Notes: a model not told the origin generated them from the letters alone. 64,000 nucleotides of DNA from Hylemonella sp. (GCA_030680575.1 JAUXVI010000013.1:1-64000), one strand, 5' to 3'. Shown: positions 17,745 through 26,496, numbered from the stretch's first letter. Made by a program: numbers and translations.

Positions 17745-19076
17745 ATGAAGAACATCCAGCGAAGCCTGATCGGACTGCTGCTCGGGCTGACCCTCCTCTG
17801 GATCTGGGCCGATGCGGCAGCGCTCGCAGCGGCCCAGGGCTTATTCCCGTGGCGCAACCTCCTGGTCCAGTACACCGGCGTCATGGCCATGGGTGTGATG
17901 AGCGTAGCGATGCTGCTGGCGGCCCGCCCGGCCTGGCTGGAGCACCGGCTGCATGGACTCGACAAAATGTACCGTCTGCACAAGTGGCTCGGCATCTCCG
18001 GCCTGGTGTTCGCCATCTTGCACTGGTTGTGCTCGCAGGGGCCGAAGTGGCTGGTGCAGGCGGGTTGGCTGGAGCGTCCCGCCCGGGGGCCTCGCCCCGT
18101 TGAAACCGTGGACCTCTTTCGCTTTTTCCTGAGCCAGCGCGGCCTGGCCGAGGAGATCGGAGAAAAAGCCTTCTACGTTGCGGTAGCACTCATTGCCATC
18201 GCCCTGATCCGGCGCTTCCCCTACCGCCATTTCTTCAAGACCCACAGGTGGCTGGCTGTCGCCTATCTGGCCCTGGTGGTCCACTCCGTACCGCTGCTCA
18301 ACTTCCGCGACTGGGGCCAGCCCGTGGGCGTCGCGATGGCGCTACTGATGGCGCTGGGCACCGTGGCCGCGTTCATCAGCCTGTTCCGGCGCATCGGCAT
18401 CAGGCGCCGGGTGGTGGGGGAGATCGCAGAGCTCGGCTACCTGGGAGGGGTCAAGGTCAATGCTGTCACGGTCCAGCTCAAAGGCGCGTGGGCCGGCCAC
18501 GAGCCAGGCCAGTTCGCGTTCGTCACTTTCGACGAGCGCGAAGGTGCGCACCCCTTCACGCTGACCTCTGCCTGGACGGGTGACGGCCGGCTGCAGTTCC
18601 TCATCAAGGCCCTGGGCGACTACACCCGCACACTCGAACACACGCTCAAGCCGGGCGACACAGTGACGATTGAAGGACCGTACGGCCGCTTTCATTTCGA
18701 AGGCCCGTCCCGGCGCCAGATCTGGATCGGTGCCGGCATCGGCGTCACGCCTTTCGTGGCGCGCATGAAAGCGCTGGCGGCCCAACCGGACGGCCGGACG
18801 ATCGACCTGATTCACCCGACAGGCGACGTGGATGAACGTGCCCTGCAACTCCTGGACGCCGACGCCAAGGCCGCTGGCGTGCGCCTGCACGTCATGGTGT
18901 CGGCACGCGACGGCCGCCTGACAGGGGAGCGCCTGCGCACCCTGCTGCCCGACTGGCGGGACGCCGATGTGTGGTTCTGCGGTCCCGTCGCATTTGGCAA
19001 CGCCATGCGCCAGGACCTGACGGCACACGGCCTGCCGGCAGAGCGCTTTCAGCAGGAACTGTTCGAGATGCGCTAG
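17745..19076 (+). CDS. Ferric reductase-like flavocytochrome (FAD/NAD(P)H)
   Basis: A 443-residue protein. Residues ~1-225 hold about six membrane helices with His pairs suited to haem (KWLGISGLVFAILHW, THRWLAVAYLALVVH). An FNR-type module follows: the FAD-binding HPFTLTSA, a phosphate-binding GPYGRFHF, and the NAD(P)-binding IGAGIGVTPFVARM, ending in the FCGP motif and the aromatic-poor tail. It probably moves electrons from NAD(P)H across the membrane to ferric iron or another acceptor. The start is the ATG at 17745 with AAGGA upstream. Partner genes are not obvious. Confidence 0.88.
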   Translation: MKNIQRSLIGLLLGLTLLWIWADAAALAAAQGLFPWRNLLVQYTGVMAMGVMSVAMLLAARPAWLEHRLHGLDKMYRLHKWLGISGLVFAILHWLCSQGPKWLVQAGWLERPARGPRPVETVDLFRFFLSQRGLAEEIGEKAFYVAVALIAIALIRRFPYRHFFKTHRWLAVAYLALVVHSVPLLNFRDWGQPVGVAMALLMALGTVAAFISLFRRIGIRRRVVGEIAELGYLGGVKVNAVTVQLKGAWAGHEPGQFAFVTFDEREGAHPFTLTSAWTGDGRLQFLIKALGDYTRTLEHTLKPGDTVTIEGPYGRFHFEGPSRRQIWIGAGIGVTPFVARMKALAAQPDGRTIDLIHPTGDVDERALQLLDADAKAAGVRLHVMVSARDGRLTGERLRTLLPDWRDADVWFCGPVAFGNAMRQDLTAHGLPAERFQQELFEMR

Positions 19077-19203
19077 GCTTTAGCGAGTGCGGTCATCGCC
19101 CCATGGGGTTCAAAAATTTTCCGCTCCGGCACAAGGCTGTTAAATTTCAAACGATGGCTTTATCCCCAAAACCGCTGGAAATTCAAACCGACAGGTACCT
19201 GAC

Positions 19204-19761
19204 GTGAGCAAAACCCGTCCGCCTGTCCACCAGATCGAGCTCTACATCACCGAGCTGTCGGCCCTGTTCAATTCGATGGACCCGACGCCGTTCCATCACC
19301 GCGACCTTGACGTTGATGCGCGTGAGTTTCTGGAAAGTTGGGCCATGGAGTTTCCCCAGGGCAGCCACTTTCAGATCCATGTTCACATTGAAAACATGCC
19401 GCGCGAGAACCCGGAGCCGCTGGTCACCGAGGCGATTCACAACTACTTTGAATACAAGGCCCTGCTGACCCAACGCAACCTGCGCGTGCTGTTGCTGGAA
19501 GGCCGCACCAGCCTGCTGATCGGCCTGAGCTTCCTGGCCCTTTGTCTCCTGGGGGCCGGCATGCTGCCCAACGCCGCGAACGACACCTTCCTGCGGGTGC
19601 TGAAAGAAAGCCTGACCATCTCCGGCTGGGTTGCCATGTGGCACCCGATCCAGATTTTTCTCTACGACTGGTGGCCGCTCGTCCGAAGAGGCCGCATCTA
19701 CAAGCAGCTGCAACGGGCCAACGTGCACGTGCTGCCAGGAAAACGGCAACACGCGCAATAG
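19204..19761 (+). CDS. Membrane protein of unknown function
   Basis: A 185-residue protein with a GTG start at 19204 preceded by AGGT. The first ~95 residues are soluble with charged helices (NSMDPTPFHHRDLDVDAREF). Two hydrophobic helices lie at ~102-122 (LLIGLSFLALCLLGAGML) and ~137-155, and a basic C-terminus follows. I do not recognise a named family. It is convergent with the macB-like permease, 12 bases away. Confidence 0.7.
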   Translation: MSKTRPPVHQIELYITELSALFNSMDPTPFHHRDLDVDAREFLESWAMEFPQGSHFQIHVHIENMPRENPEPLVTEAIHNYFEYKALLTQRNLRVLLLEGRTSLLIGLSFLALCLLGAGMLPNAANDTFLRVLKESLTISGWVAMWHPIQIFLYDWWPLVRRGRIYKQLQRANVHVLPGKRQHAQ

Positions 19762-19773
19762 CTCAGCGCGTCC

Positions 19774-21003
19774 TCACTCGTAGCGCAGCGCCTGGATCGG
19801 CAGCAGGCGCGAGGCGCGCCGTGCCGGGTAGAAGCCGAAGAACACCCCCACCAGCGCCGAGAAACCCACCGCCAGCACGATGGCGCCCACCGACATGCTG
19901 ACCTGCCAGCCGGCAAAGCTGCCCACGGCCCAGGTCGAGACCGCGCCCAGCAGCACGCCGATGGCGCCGCCGATGAGTGACAGCGTCACCGCCTCGATCA
20001 GGAACTGCGCCAGGATGTCGCGTCCGCGCGCCCCCACCGCCATGCGCAGGCCGATCTCGCGCGTGCGCTCGGTCACGCTCACCAGCATGATGTTCATGAT
20101 GCCGATGCCGCCGATGATCAGGCTGATGCCGGCCACCGCCGCCAGCAGCAGCGTCATGACGCGGCTGGCCTCCTCCTGCGCCTGCAGAATTTCCGACAGA
20201 TTGCGCACGCTGAAGGTGTCGTCGCCGCCGGGCGGCACCTTCAGGCGCTGGCGCAGCAGCTCTCGCACGCTCTCCTCCACTGCCTTCATGTCCTGGCCCT
20301 CGCGCACCTTGATGCTGATGCTCCAGATGCGCTTGACGTTGCCGCCCGCGTTCCAGATGCGGTTGCGGAAAGTCGACATCGGCATGATGACCACGTCGTC
20401 CTGGTCCTGCCCCATGGAGTTCTGGCCCTTGCGCGCCAGCACACCCACCACCGCAAAGGGCACGCCGCGCACGCGGATCACCTGGTCGATCGGGTCCTCG
20501 TCACCGAACAGCTCGCGCGCCACCGTCTGCCCCAGCCAGGCCACCTTGGCCGAGCCGGACTGCTCGGCCGCCTCGAACAGCCGGCCGCTCTCCAGCGACC
20601 AGTCGCGCACCTCCAGGTAGTCGTTGGTGGTGCCGAAGATGGTGGTGTTCCAGTTGGCGTTCTGCGCCACCGCCTGCGCCGTGGTGTGCGATGACGGCGC
20701 CACCGCCTGCACCTCGGGAATCTCCACCGCAATCGCTTCGGCATCCTCCTCGGTGAAACGCGAACGCGTCTGCGCCGCCTGGCGCACACCGGCCGCACTC
20801 AGGCTGCCCGGCACCACCAGCATCACGTTCGAGCCCAGGCCTTTCATCTGCTCCTGCACGCGCGCCGTGGCGCCGCTGCCCACCGCGATCATGGTGATGA
20901 CCGCCGCCACGCCGATGATGATGCCCAGCATGGTCAGGATGCTGCGCAGCGTGTTGGCGGCCAGGGCGCGCCAGGCCGTGCGCAGGGCGGCGAGGAAGTT
21001 CAT
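19774..21003 (-). CDS. MacB-type ABC transporter permease
   Basis: A 409-residue permease. Helix 1 lies at ~20-45 (TLRSILTMLGIIIGVAAVI), a large periplasmic MacB domain spans ~46-275, and three C-terminal helices include the NIMLVSVTERTREIGLRMAVGA signature of the MacB/FtsX family. In classic MacB, permease and ATPase are fused; here they are separate overlapping genes. With the ATPase and the MacA-like adaptor upstream it should form a tripartite exporter of macrolides, peptides or similar substrates. The outer-membrane TolC partner is not in the window. Confidence 0.92.
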   Translation of the reverse strand: MNFLAALRTAWRALAANTLRSILTMLGIIIGVAAVITMIAVGSGATARVQEQMKGLGSNVMLVVPGSLSAAGVRQAAQTRSRFTEEDAEAIAVEIPEVQAVAPSSHTTAQAVAQNANWNTTIFGTTNDYLEVRDWSLESGRLFEAAEQSGSAKVAWLGQTVARELFGDEDPIDQVIRVRGVPFAVVGVLARKGQNSMGQDQDDVVIMPMSTFRNRIWNAGGNVKRIWSISIKVREGQDMKAVEESVRELLRQRLKVPPGGDDTFSVRNLSEILQAQEEASRVMTLLLAAVAGISLIIGGIGIMNIMLVSVTERTREIGLRMAVGARGRDILAQFLIEAVTLSLIGGAIGVLLGAVSTWAVGSFAGWQVSMSVGAIVLAVGFSALVGVFFGFYPARRASRLLPIQALRYE

Positions 21004-21752
21004 GCCTGCGGCTCCTGAACGGATACGGGGTTCGCAGCCGGCATCACATCGGGCGCGTTCGGGGCATGCCCCGGCTGCCGCACGTCCTCCACGATCAGGC
21101 CATCGCGAAACACCAGCCGGCGCCGCGCCCAGGCCGCGATGTCGGACTCGTGCGTCACGATCACCACCGTCATGCCCTGCGCATTCAAGGCCTGCAGCAG
21201 CCGCATGATGTCCTCACTGGTCTTGCTGTCCAGCGCACCGGTCGGCTCGTCGGCCAGGATCAGTTGCGGGTCGTTCACCAGCGCGCGCGCAATCGCCACG
21301 CGCTGCTGCTGGCCGCCCGACAGCTCACTCGGCGTGTGCTGCCAGCGCTCGCCCAACCCCACCCGCTGCAGCGCCGCCAGCGCGCGCTCACGTCGCTGCG
21401 GCGCCGTCACGCCGGCATAGACCATGGGCAACTCCACGTTCTCCAGCGCACTGGTGCGCGGCAGCAGGTTGAACTGCTGGAACACGAAACCGATGCGCCG
21501 GTTGCGGATCGAGGCCAACTGGTCGGGCGCCATCGCCTCCACCTCCTCGCCGGCCAACCGGTACTCGCCGGCGCTCGGCTGGTCCAGACAGCCCAAGATG
21601 TTCATCAAGGTGGACTTGCCCGAGCCCGAGGCCCCCATGATGGCCACGAAGTCACCCTCCTCGATGTCCAGCGACACCCCGTGCAAGGCATGCACGGTGC
21701 TGCTGCCCATCGTGTAGGTCTTGGTAAGCTGGCGTGCTTCGATCAAGGCCAT
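21000..21752 (-). CDS. MacB-type ABC transporter ATPase
   Basis: A 250-residue ATPase of the LolD/MacB class. Walker A is GASGSGKSTLMN, the Q-loop FVFQQFNLLPR, the signature LSGGQQQR, Walker B LILADEPTGALDS and the H-loop THE. The C-terminus has a 25-residue Pro/Ala-rich tail. Its stop overlaps the permease start by four bases, indicating coupled translation. It powers the exporter formed with the neighbouring permease and adaptor. Confidence 0.94.
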   Translation of the reverse strand: MALIEARQLTKTYTMGSSTVHALHGVSLDIEEGDFVAIMGASGSGKSTLMNILGCLDQPSAGEYRLAGEEVEAMAPDQLASIRNRRIGFVFQQFNLLPRTSALENVELPMVYAGVTAPQRRERALAALQRVGLGERWQHTPSELSGGQQQRVAIARALVNDPQLILADEPTGALDSKTSEDIMRLLQALNAQGMTVVIVTHESDIAAWARRRLVFRDGLIVEDVRQPGHAPNAPDVMPAANPVSVQEPQA

Positions 21753-21804
21753 GTCGTCTGCTCCACGACAGCAGATGCAAGCACCTGCGCATGCAACAGC
21801 GTAA

Positions 21805-21905
21805 AGCGGGAAACGCCGTGGAACCGGCTTCGCCGGGCCACTGGCGTTGCCCCCTGCAAGGGGGGGGGCGAAGGGACACGCAGTGCCCGTAGCCTGGGGG
21901 TGTGC
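21805..21905 (-). repeat. Intergenic GC-rich hairpin repeat with a nine-G run
   Basis: Between macA-like and ATPase genes lies a stretch with GGCTTCGCCGGGCC and then CCCCC-TGCAA-GGGGGGGGG (21850-21868). I recognise this type of sequence as a common intergenic repeat of Comamonadaceae genomes, from memory. It is transcribed within the operon and could act as an mRNA stabiliser or attenuator. Confidence 0.45.
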
Positions 21906-21913
21906 AACATCAT

Positions 21914-23545
21914 TTAGAACACCATGCGCGGGCCGGTGGTCGCCGGGCGCGTCGAACCTGCCGTGCCCGGGCTCACCATGCCGGTGATCACGGCCGCGCC
22001 TTCCTTCAGCTCGGCCGCTTCGGGTGAATTGGGTGCCAGCAACAGCTCGGTGCTGCTGCCGTCAGAGATGCCCAGACGCACGTTCAGCGCCTTCGGTTTG
22101 CCGTCGGCGTCCAGCACGTGCACACGGCCGCGCGTCACCGTGCGGCCAGCCACCTCGGCCACCATGGCGGCGTAGCGTGTCTTCTGCTCCGCCGTCAGCA
22201 GCTCGCTGATGCGGGCGCGGATGTCGGCTGTGATGCGCTCGCGGGCCTTCGTGCGCTCGACCTCCGGCAGCTCGCGCAGCTGCATGAACTTCGGCCGTGC
22301 CTCGGCGTAGATCGCATCCACCTTCTCGGTCTGCGCGGCATCGAGCTGCAACTCCTTCACCAGCCGGTTGCGGAACTCGGCGGCCGGGCCGCCGGCAGCC
22401 GAAGCCGCCTGCGGTTGAGAGGTATTTTGGGCTGCAGACCCCGTCGTTGCTGCGCCAGCCGCTTCACTATTTGTAGCAGCTGGCGCACTGGCGACGGGCT
22501 CCACACCGGCAATGCGCACGCGCAGCGCCGAGTTCGGCACCTTCAGCGTGCTCTCGCGCACGTCCGTCACCACCCGCACATTGGCCGTCATGCCCGGCAG
22601 CAGGCGGCCGTCCGGGTTGGCAAAGGTCACCACCGCCACATAGGTCACCACGTTGGAAACATTCAGTGCTGCCTTGCGCACCTGGCTGATCTGGCCTTCA
22701 AAGGTACGGCCGGGGAAGGCGTCCACCGTGAAGCTGGCCTTCTGCCCGGTGCGGATGCGGCCCACGTCGGCCTCGTCGATGCTGGCTTCCACCTGCATCT
22801 CGCGCAGGTTCTGCGCAATGATGAACAGCTCCGGCGACTGCAGGCTGGCCGCCACCGTCTGGCCCTTCTCGATGGCGCGCTTGATCACGATGCCGTCCAC
22901 CGGCGAGGTGATGCGCGTGCGCGCTAGGTCGATGCGCGCCTGCGCCAGCGCCGCCTCGCGCTGTGCCACCGTGGCTTGCGCGCTTTTCACCTGGGCCTCG
23001 GTCACGCCCAGCTGCGCCTCGGCCGCCTTCACCGCTTCCAGGCTGGTGTTGACCAGCGCGTTCGACTTGTCGGCCTCGCTGCGCGCGATGAACTCCTTGC
23101 TCACCAGCATCAGGTTGCGGTCGTGCGTGCGGCGCGCCTCGGCCAGGTCGGTCTGCGCGCGCGACACCTGGGCCCGGCTGGCCGCCACATTGGCCTGCGC
23201 CGTCATCACCACGGCGCGCGCGGCGTCTACGTCGGCCTGGGCCGAGCGCACCCGGTATTCAAACGTCTCGGGGTCGATCACGGCAATCAGCTGGCCGGCT
23301 TTCACCTCGGAGTTGAAGTCCACAAACAGGTCCTTGATCTGGCCCGACACCTGGGTGCCCACCGTCACCTGCGTCACCGGGCTCACCGCGCCGCTGGCCG
23401 ACACCGCCGACTGCAGCGGCCCGCGTTCGATCTTGCCCAGGCGGTACTGCACATCCGGCGCGCCACCGCGCTGCAGCCACCACCAGCCGGCGGCGCCCAG
23501 CAGGGCCACCACCGCCACACCCGCCACGAGATATGTTTTCTTCAT
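21914..23545 (-). CDS. MacA-like periplasmic adaptor with an inserted LTxxQ-like domain
   Basis: A 543-residue membrane-fusion protein, longer than typical MacA (~370-390). An N-terminal anchor (TYLVAGVAVVALLGAAGWWWL) precedes the split lipoyl domain (VTVGTQVSGQIKDLFVDFNS and TRITSPVDGIVIKRAIEKGQTV), a long alpha-hairpin, and the beta-barrel domain (ADVGRIRTGQKASFTVDAFPG). Residues ~340-385 are a low-complexity Ala/Thr/Ser linker, partly made by the dispersed repeat. Residues ~387-468 (LVKELQLDAAQTEKVDAIY to LLTAEQKTRYAAM) look like a Spy/LTxxQ helical unit. The membrane-proximal domain resumes after it. It heads the exporter operon. Confidence 0.9.
   Translation of the reverse strand: MKKTYLVAGVAVVALLGAAGWWWLQRGGAPDVQYRLGKIERGPLQSAVSASGAVSPVTQVTVGTQVSGQIKDLFVDFNSEVKAGQLIAVIDPETFEYRVRSAQADVDAARAVVMTAQANVAASRAQVSRAQTDLAEARRTHDRNLMLVSKEFIARSEADKSNALVNTSLEAVKAAEAQLGVTEAQVKSAQATVAQREAALAQARIDLARTRITSPVDGIVIKRAIEKGQTVAASLQSPELFIIAQNLREMQVEASIDEADVGRIRTGQKASFTVDAFPGRTFEGQISQVRKAALNVSNVVTYVAVVTFANPDGRLLPGMTANVRVVTDVRESTLKVPNSALRVRIAGVEPVASAPAATNSEAAGAATTGSAAQNTSQPQAASAAGGPAAEFRNRLVKELQLDAAQTEKVDAIYAEARPKFMQLRELPEVERTKARERITADIRARISELLTAEQKTRYAAMVAEVAGRTVTRGRVHVLDADGKPKALNVRLGISDGSSTELLLAPNSPEAAELKEGAAVITGMVSPGTAGSTRPATTGPRMVF
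22422..22477 (-). repeat. Dispersed 56-bp repeat, copy 3 (inside macA-like gene)
   Basis: On the minus strand it reads GCTACAAATAGTGAAGCGGC, then TGGCGCA at the expected spacing, ending with GCAGCCCAAAAT. It is sense and in frame, encoding ATNSEAAGAATTGSAAQNT in the Ala/Thr/Ser-rich linker. Confidence 0.6.
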
Positions 23546-23770
23546 GCGGCGATTGTAGGAACAGCCCCCCTGCCCCCCGGTCAAGTCGGGTTTCTGCCAT
23601 GTAAAGACACGGCAAACCTGGCCGCCCCTTTGCCGTCTCTTGGTCGTCGTTCACGCCAGCCCATGGCATTTCACGCCACGCCCGCCGCACTTCGTCGCAC
23701 CGCACTGGCCGTGCCCGCGCCGTCCGCGCACAGTCCGCTCCACGGTTCAACCCACCCCCTGGAGACCCCC

Positions 23771-24184
23771 ATGCAACTCACCCCCGTCATCGCCATCCAC
23801 CTCAGCGCCGCCCTGGCGGCCACCGTCATCGGCCCCTTCGCCCTGTGGGCGCGCCGCGGCCGCACCCAGCGCCCGCGCCTGCACCGCGCCTTCGGCTACG
23901 CCTGGGTCACGCTGATGCTGGCCACCGCCATCTCGGCCCTCTTCATCCACGGCGACCAGCTGCCACACCTCTACGGCTACGGCCCGATCCATCTGCTGAT
24001 CCCGGTGGTCTTCGTTGCCCTGTTCGGCGCCTTCTGGTACCTGGCGCGCGGCAACATCGCCGGCCACCGCCGCACCATGCAGATCACCTACGTCGCCTCC
24101 TGTATCGTGGCCGGCGGCTTCACCCTCCTGCCCAGCCGCTACCTGGGCCAGTTGCTCTGGGGCCAATGGCTCGGCCTGGTTTGA
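23771..24184 (+). CDS. DUF2306-family membrane protein
   Basis: A 137-residue protein with four hydrophobic helices. It has the family pattern HRAFGYAWVTLMLATAISALFI and HRRTMQITYVASCIVAG. DUF2306 proteins are predicted membrane proteins of unknown role. Start is the ATG at 23771 after a GGAGA site. A 17-base gap separates it from the next small membrane gene, and both lead into the two-component genes, so the four may be one transcript. Confidence 0.8.
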   Translation: MQLTPVIAIHLSAALAATVIGPFALWARRGRTQRPRLHRAFGYAWVTLMLATAISALFIHGDQLPHLYGYGPIHLLIPVVFVALFGAFWYLARGNIAGHRRTMQITYVASCIVAGGFTLLPSRYLGQLLWGQWLGLV

Positions 24185-24201
24185 ACGTCAAGGAGAACCT
24201 C

Positions 24202-24507
24202 ATGCAAAACACCCCCTATTCGTCCTCATCCTCCGACGCCGACCTCAACCGCCTGGCGCGCAAGCGTGCCGGCGCCAAGCTCGGCTGGTACATCCATGCC
24301 GCGGTCTACGTGGCCGTCAACGTCCTGCTGGCGCTGCTCTCGGCGCGCAGCCAGCACGCCTGGGCGCTGTTCCCCGCGCTCGGCTGGGGCCTGGGCCTGC
24401 TGATCCACGGCGCCGTGGTCTGGCTAGCCCTGCCGGGCAGCGGTCTGCGCGCGCAGCTGGAGCAACAGGAACGCCAGCGCCTGAGCCAGCAACGCGACCC
24501 CTGGTAG
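24202..24507 (+). CDS. 2TM-domain small membrane protein
   Basis: A 101-residue protein with an N-terminal polar Ser-rich stretch, then ARKRAGAKLGWYIHAAVYVAVN, the mark of the 2TM domain family often fused to or next to LytS-type kinases. Helices lie at ~28-47 and ~53-74, followed by a charged Gln/Arg tail. The AAGGAG ribosome site is strong. Its position just before a LytS-like kinase supports a role with that sensor. Confidence 0.8.
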   Translation: MQNTPYSSSSSDADLNRLARKRAGAKLGWYIHAAVYVAVNVLLALLSARSQHAWALFPALGWGLGLLIHGAVVWLALPGSGLRAQLEQQERQRLSQQRDPW

Positions 24508-24549
24508 CAAACCGCCGCCAGAGCACCCCGCCTCGTTCATACTTGCACC

Positions 24550-25602
24550 ATGCACGCGACCGAACCTGACCAACCCGCCCCGCTGCTGCCCGGCCTGCTG
24601 CGGCGCGGGCTGATCGTGCTGCCCGTCAACACCCTGATCGCCCTGCTGCTGACGCTGGTCATGCGCGAACCGTTCTGGCAGAACATGGTCTATTCCAACC
24701 TGATCGGTCTGTGCATCTGGGGCCTGGTCGAGTTTGGCGCGCACCGCTTCATCCACCCCGGCGCCAACAGCGCGCTACGCTGGGCTGTCGTCAGCCTGCT
24801 GGCCGTGCTGTTCGGCTACGCGCTGGGCAGCCGCCTGGCCAGCCTGCTGGTGGGCCATTCGCTGCTGGCCTACTGGCAGTTCGAGCCGGGCCGTGCCGCC
24901 GGCATGCTGCTGGTGGCGGTGCTGGCCGGCAGCGGCCTCACCTACTACTTCGCCTCGCGCACGCGGCTGGCGCAAACCCGCGCCCAGGCCGAAGCGGCGC
25001 AGCGCCATGCGGCCGAGGCGCGCCTGCGCCTGCTGGAAACGCAGTTGGAACCGCACATGCTGTTCAACACCCTGGCCAACCTGCGCGCGCTCATCACCAC
25101 CGACCCGCCGCGCGCCACCGCCATGCTCGACCGCATGATCGCCTACCTGCGCGCCACGCTCAGCGCCTCGCGCCAGGGCACGCACCCGCTGGCGGCCGAG
25201 TTCGAGCGCCTGCAGGACTACCTGGAACTCATGGCCGTGCGCATGGGCGCGCGCCTGCACTACACGCTGAACCTGCCGCCCGAGCTGGCCGCGTGCCCGG
25301 TGCCGGCGCTGCTGCTGCAGCCCTTGGTGGAAAACAGCATCACGCACGGGCTGGAACCCAAGGTGGAAGGCGGCAACATCACAGTGCAGGCGCGGCGCGA
25401 CGGTGCGCAGCTGGTGCTGGAGGTGATCGACACCGGCATCGGCCTGGATGCCGACAACGGCACCTCCGGCGGCACCGGCTTCGGCCTGGCCCAGGTGCGC
25501 GAACGCCTGGCCACCGAATACGGCGCGCAGGCCGCTCTGAATTTTGTAGCTGATGGCGCAGGCGGGACAAGGGCTACCATCACATTTCCTTGCCAAACAT
25601 GA
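24550..25602 (+). CDS. LytS/YehU-type sensor histidine kinase
   Basis: A 350-residue kinase. Four or five membrane helices lie in residues ~15-140. The His_kinase domain (PF06580 type) follows, with phospho-acceptor LETQLEPHMLFNTLANL (~residue 170), and then an ATPase domain with N-box PLVENSITHGLEP and G-boxes IDTGIGLDAD and GTGFGLAQVRERL. The last ~20 residues overlap a dispersed repeat yet still fit the family ending GGTRATITFP. It overlaps the response-regulator gene by four bases (ATGA). The signal is unknown, probably envelope-related. Confidence 0.92.
   Translation: MHATEPDQPAPLLPGLLRRGLIVLPVNTLIALLLTLVMREPFWQNMVYSNLIGLCIWGLVEFGAHRFIHPGANSALRWAVVSLLAVLFGYALGSRLASLLVGHSLLAYWQFEPGRAAGMLLVAVLAGSGLTYYFASRTRLAQTRAQAEAAQRHAAEARLRLLETQLEPHMLFNTLANLRALITTDPPRATAMLDRMIAYLRATLSASRQGTHPLAAEFERLQDYLELMAVRMGARLHYTLNLPPELAACPVPALLLQPLVENSITHGLEPKVEGGNITVQARRDGAQLVLEVIDTGIGLDADNGTSGGTGFGLAQVRERLATEYGAQAALNFVADGAGGTRATITFPCQT
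25534..25588 (+). repeat. Dispersed 56-bp repeat, copy 4 (3' end of the kinase gene)
   Basis: GCT-N11-AGC-N5-GCGC is present, then GACAAGGGCTACC and ATTT at the exact spacing of the intergenic copies. It is sense-oriented and encodes ALNFVADGAGGTRATITF. Confidence 0.6.
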
Positions 25603-26429
25603 ACACCCGCCCGACCGCCCTGATTGCCGAAGACGAACCACTGCTGGCCCAGGCGCTGCAGGCCGAGCTGGCGCGCGCCTGGCCGGCACTGCAGGTGCTG
25701 GGTGTGGCCGGCAACGGCGAAGCGGCGGTGGCACAAGCGCTGGCGCTGCAACCCGACGTGCTGTTCTTCGACATCCGCATACCGGCCCTGAGCGGGCTGG
25801 AAGCCGCCGCCGCGCTGGCCGACGCCTGGCCACACAACGGGCTGAAGGACGGGCCGCAGAACAAACACTTCCCCGCGCTGGTGTTCGTCACCGCCTACGA
25901 CCAGTACGCCGTGCAAGCCTTCGAGGCGCAGGCGGTGGACTACCTGCTCAAACCCGTGCAGCCCGAGCGCCTGCAAAAAACCGTGGCCAAAGTGCAGCTA
26001 GCCCTTGCCAACCATGCGCCAGGCGCTATGAATTTTGAAGCAACGCTGACGCAGCTGCGCCACTTGCTTGCCGCTCCCACAACAGCAGCGGCCGCCCCCA
26101 GCGCACCGCTGCGCCTGCTGCAGGCCAGCGTCGGCCAGGCCATTCGCATGGTGCCGGTGGACGAGGTGCTGTATTTCGAAGCCGCCGACAAATACGTGCG
26201 CGTGCTCACGGCGGAACACGAGTACCTGCTGCGCACCCCGCTCAAGGAACTGCTGCCGCAGCTCGACCCGCAGGCCTTCTGGCAGGTGCACCGCGGCACC
26301 GTGGTGCGCGCCGAGGCCATTGAGTCTGTGACGCGTGACGAGGCCGGCAAGCTCTGGCTGCGCCTGCGCGGCAGCCCGGTGCGGCTGGCCGTGAGCCGGC
26401 TCTATGCGCACCTGTTCAAAGCCATGTAG
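25599..26429 (+). CDS. LytR/AlgR-type response regulator
   Basis: A 276-residue regulator. The receiver domain (residues ~1-125) has the acidic pair EDE, phospho-acceptor Asp in LFFDIRIP (~residue 52), Thr in VFVTAYDQYAVQAF and Lys in YLLKPV. A linker of ~35 residues includes a reversed copy of the dispersed repeat. The C-terminal LytTR DNA-binding domain (~165-276) has VDEVLYFEAADKYVRV and FWQVHRGTVV. ATG at 25599 overlaps the kinase stop. It likely controls transcription of a few envelope or carbon-source genes. Confidence 0.93.
   Translation: MNTRPTALIAEDEPLLAQALQAELARAWPALQVLGVAGNGEAAVAQALALQPDVLFFDIRIPALSGLEAAAALADAWPHNGLKDGPQNKHFPALVFVTAYDQYAVQAFEAQAVDYLLKPVQPERLQKTVAKVQLALANHAPGAMNFEATLTQLRHLLAAPTTAAAAPSAPLRLLQASVGQAIRMVPVDEVLYFEAADKYVRVLTAEHEYLLRTPLKELLPQLDPQAFWQVHRGTVVRAEAIESVTRDEAGKLWLRLRGSPVRLAVSRLYAHLFKAM
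25988..26041 (-). repeat. Dispersed 56-bp repeat, copy 5 (antisense, in the response-regulator linker)
   Basis: Read on the minus strand: GCTTCAAAATTCATAGCGCC, then TGGCGCA and GGCAAGGGCTAG at the expected spacing. It is antisense to the gene yet open in the gene's frame, encoding KVQLALANHAPGAMNFEA between receiver and LytTR domains. Confidence 0.65.
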
Positions 26430-26463
26430 CCCGGGGCTGCCCCAACGTTTTTTTACAGCCCCC

Positions 26464-26490
26464 TCAAGTCTTCGCGCGGGCTGCCGTTAA
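26464..26490 (+). promoter_or_regulatory. Sigma-28 (FliA)-like promoter
   Basis: TCAAGTCT, 11 bases, then GCCGTTAA. Against the E. coli consensus TAAAGTTT-N11-GCCGATAA, 13 of 16 positions match with exact spacing. It points away from the response regulator into a gene-free stretch that ends at a strong terminator. Confidence 0.5.
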
Positions 26491-26496
26491 TAAAAG

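Noticed and set aside
22461-22510. A plus-strand match to the dispersed repeat in the macA-like gene
   Set aside because: The minus-strand reading of the same place fits the consensus much better, so only one copy was counted.
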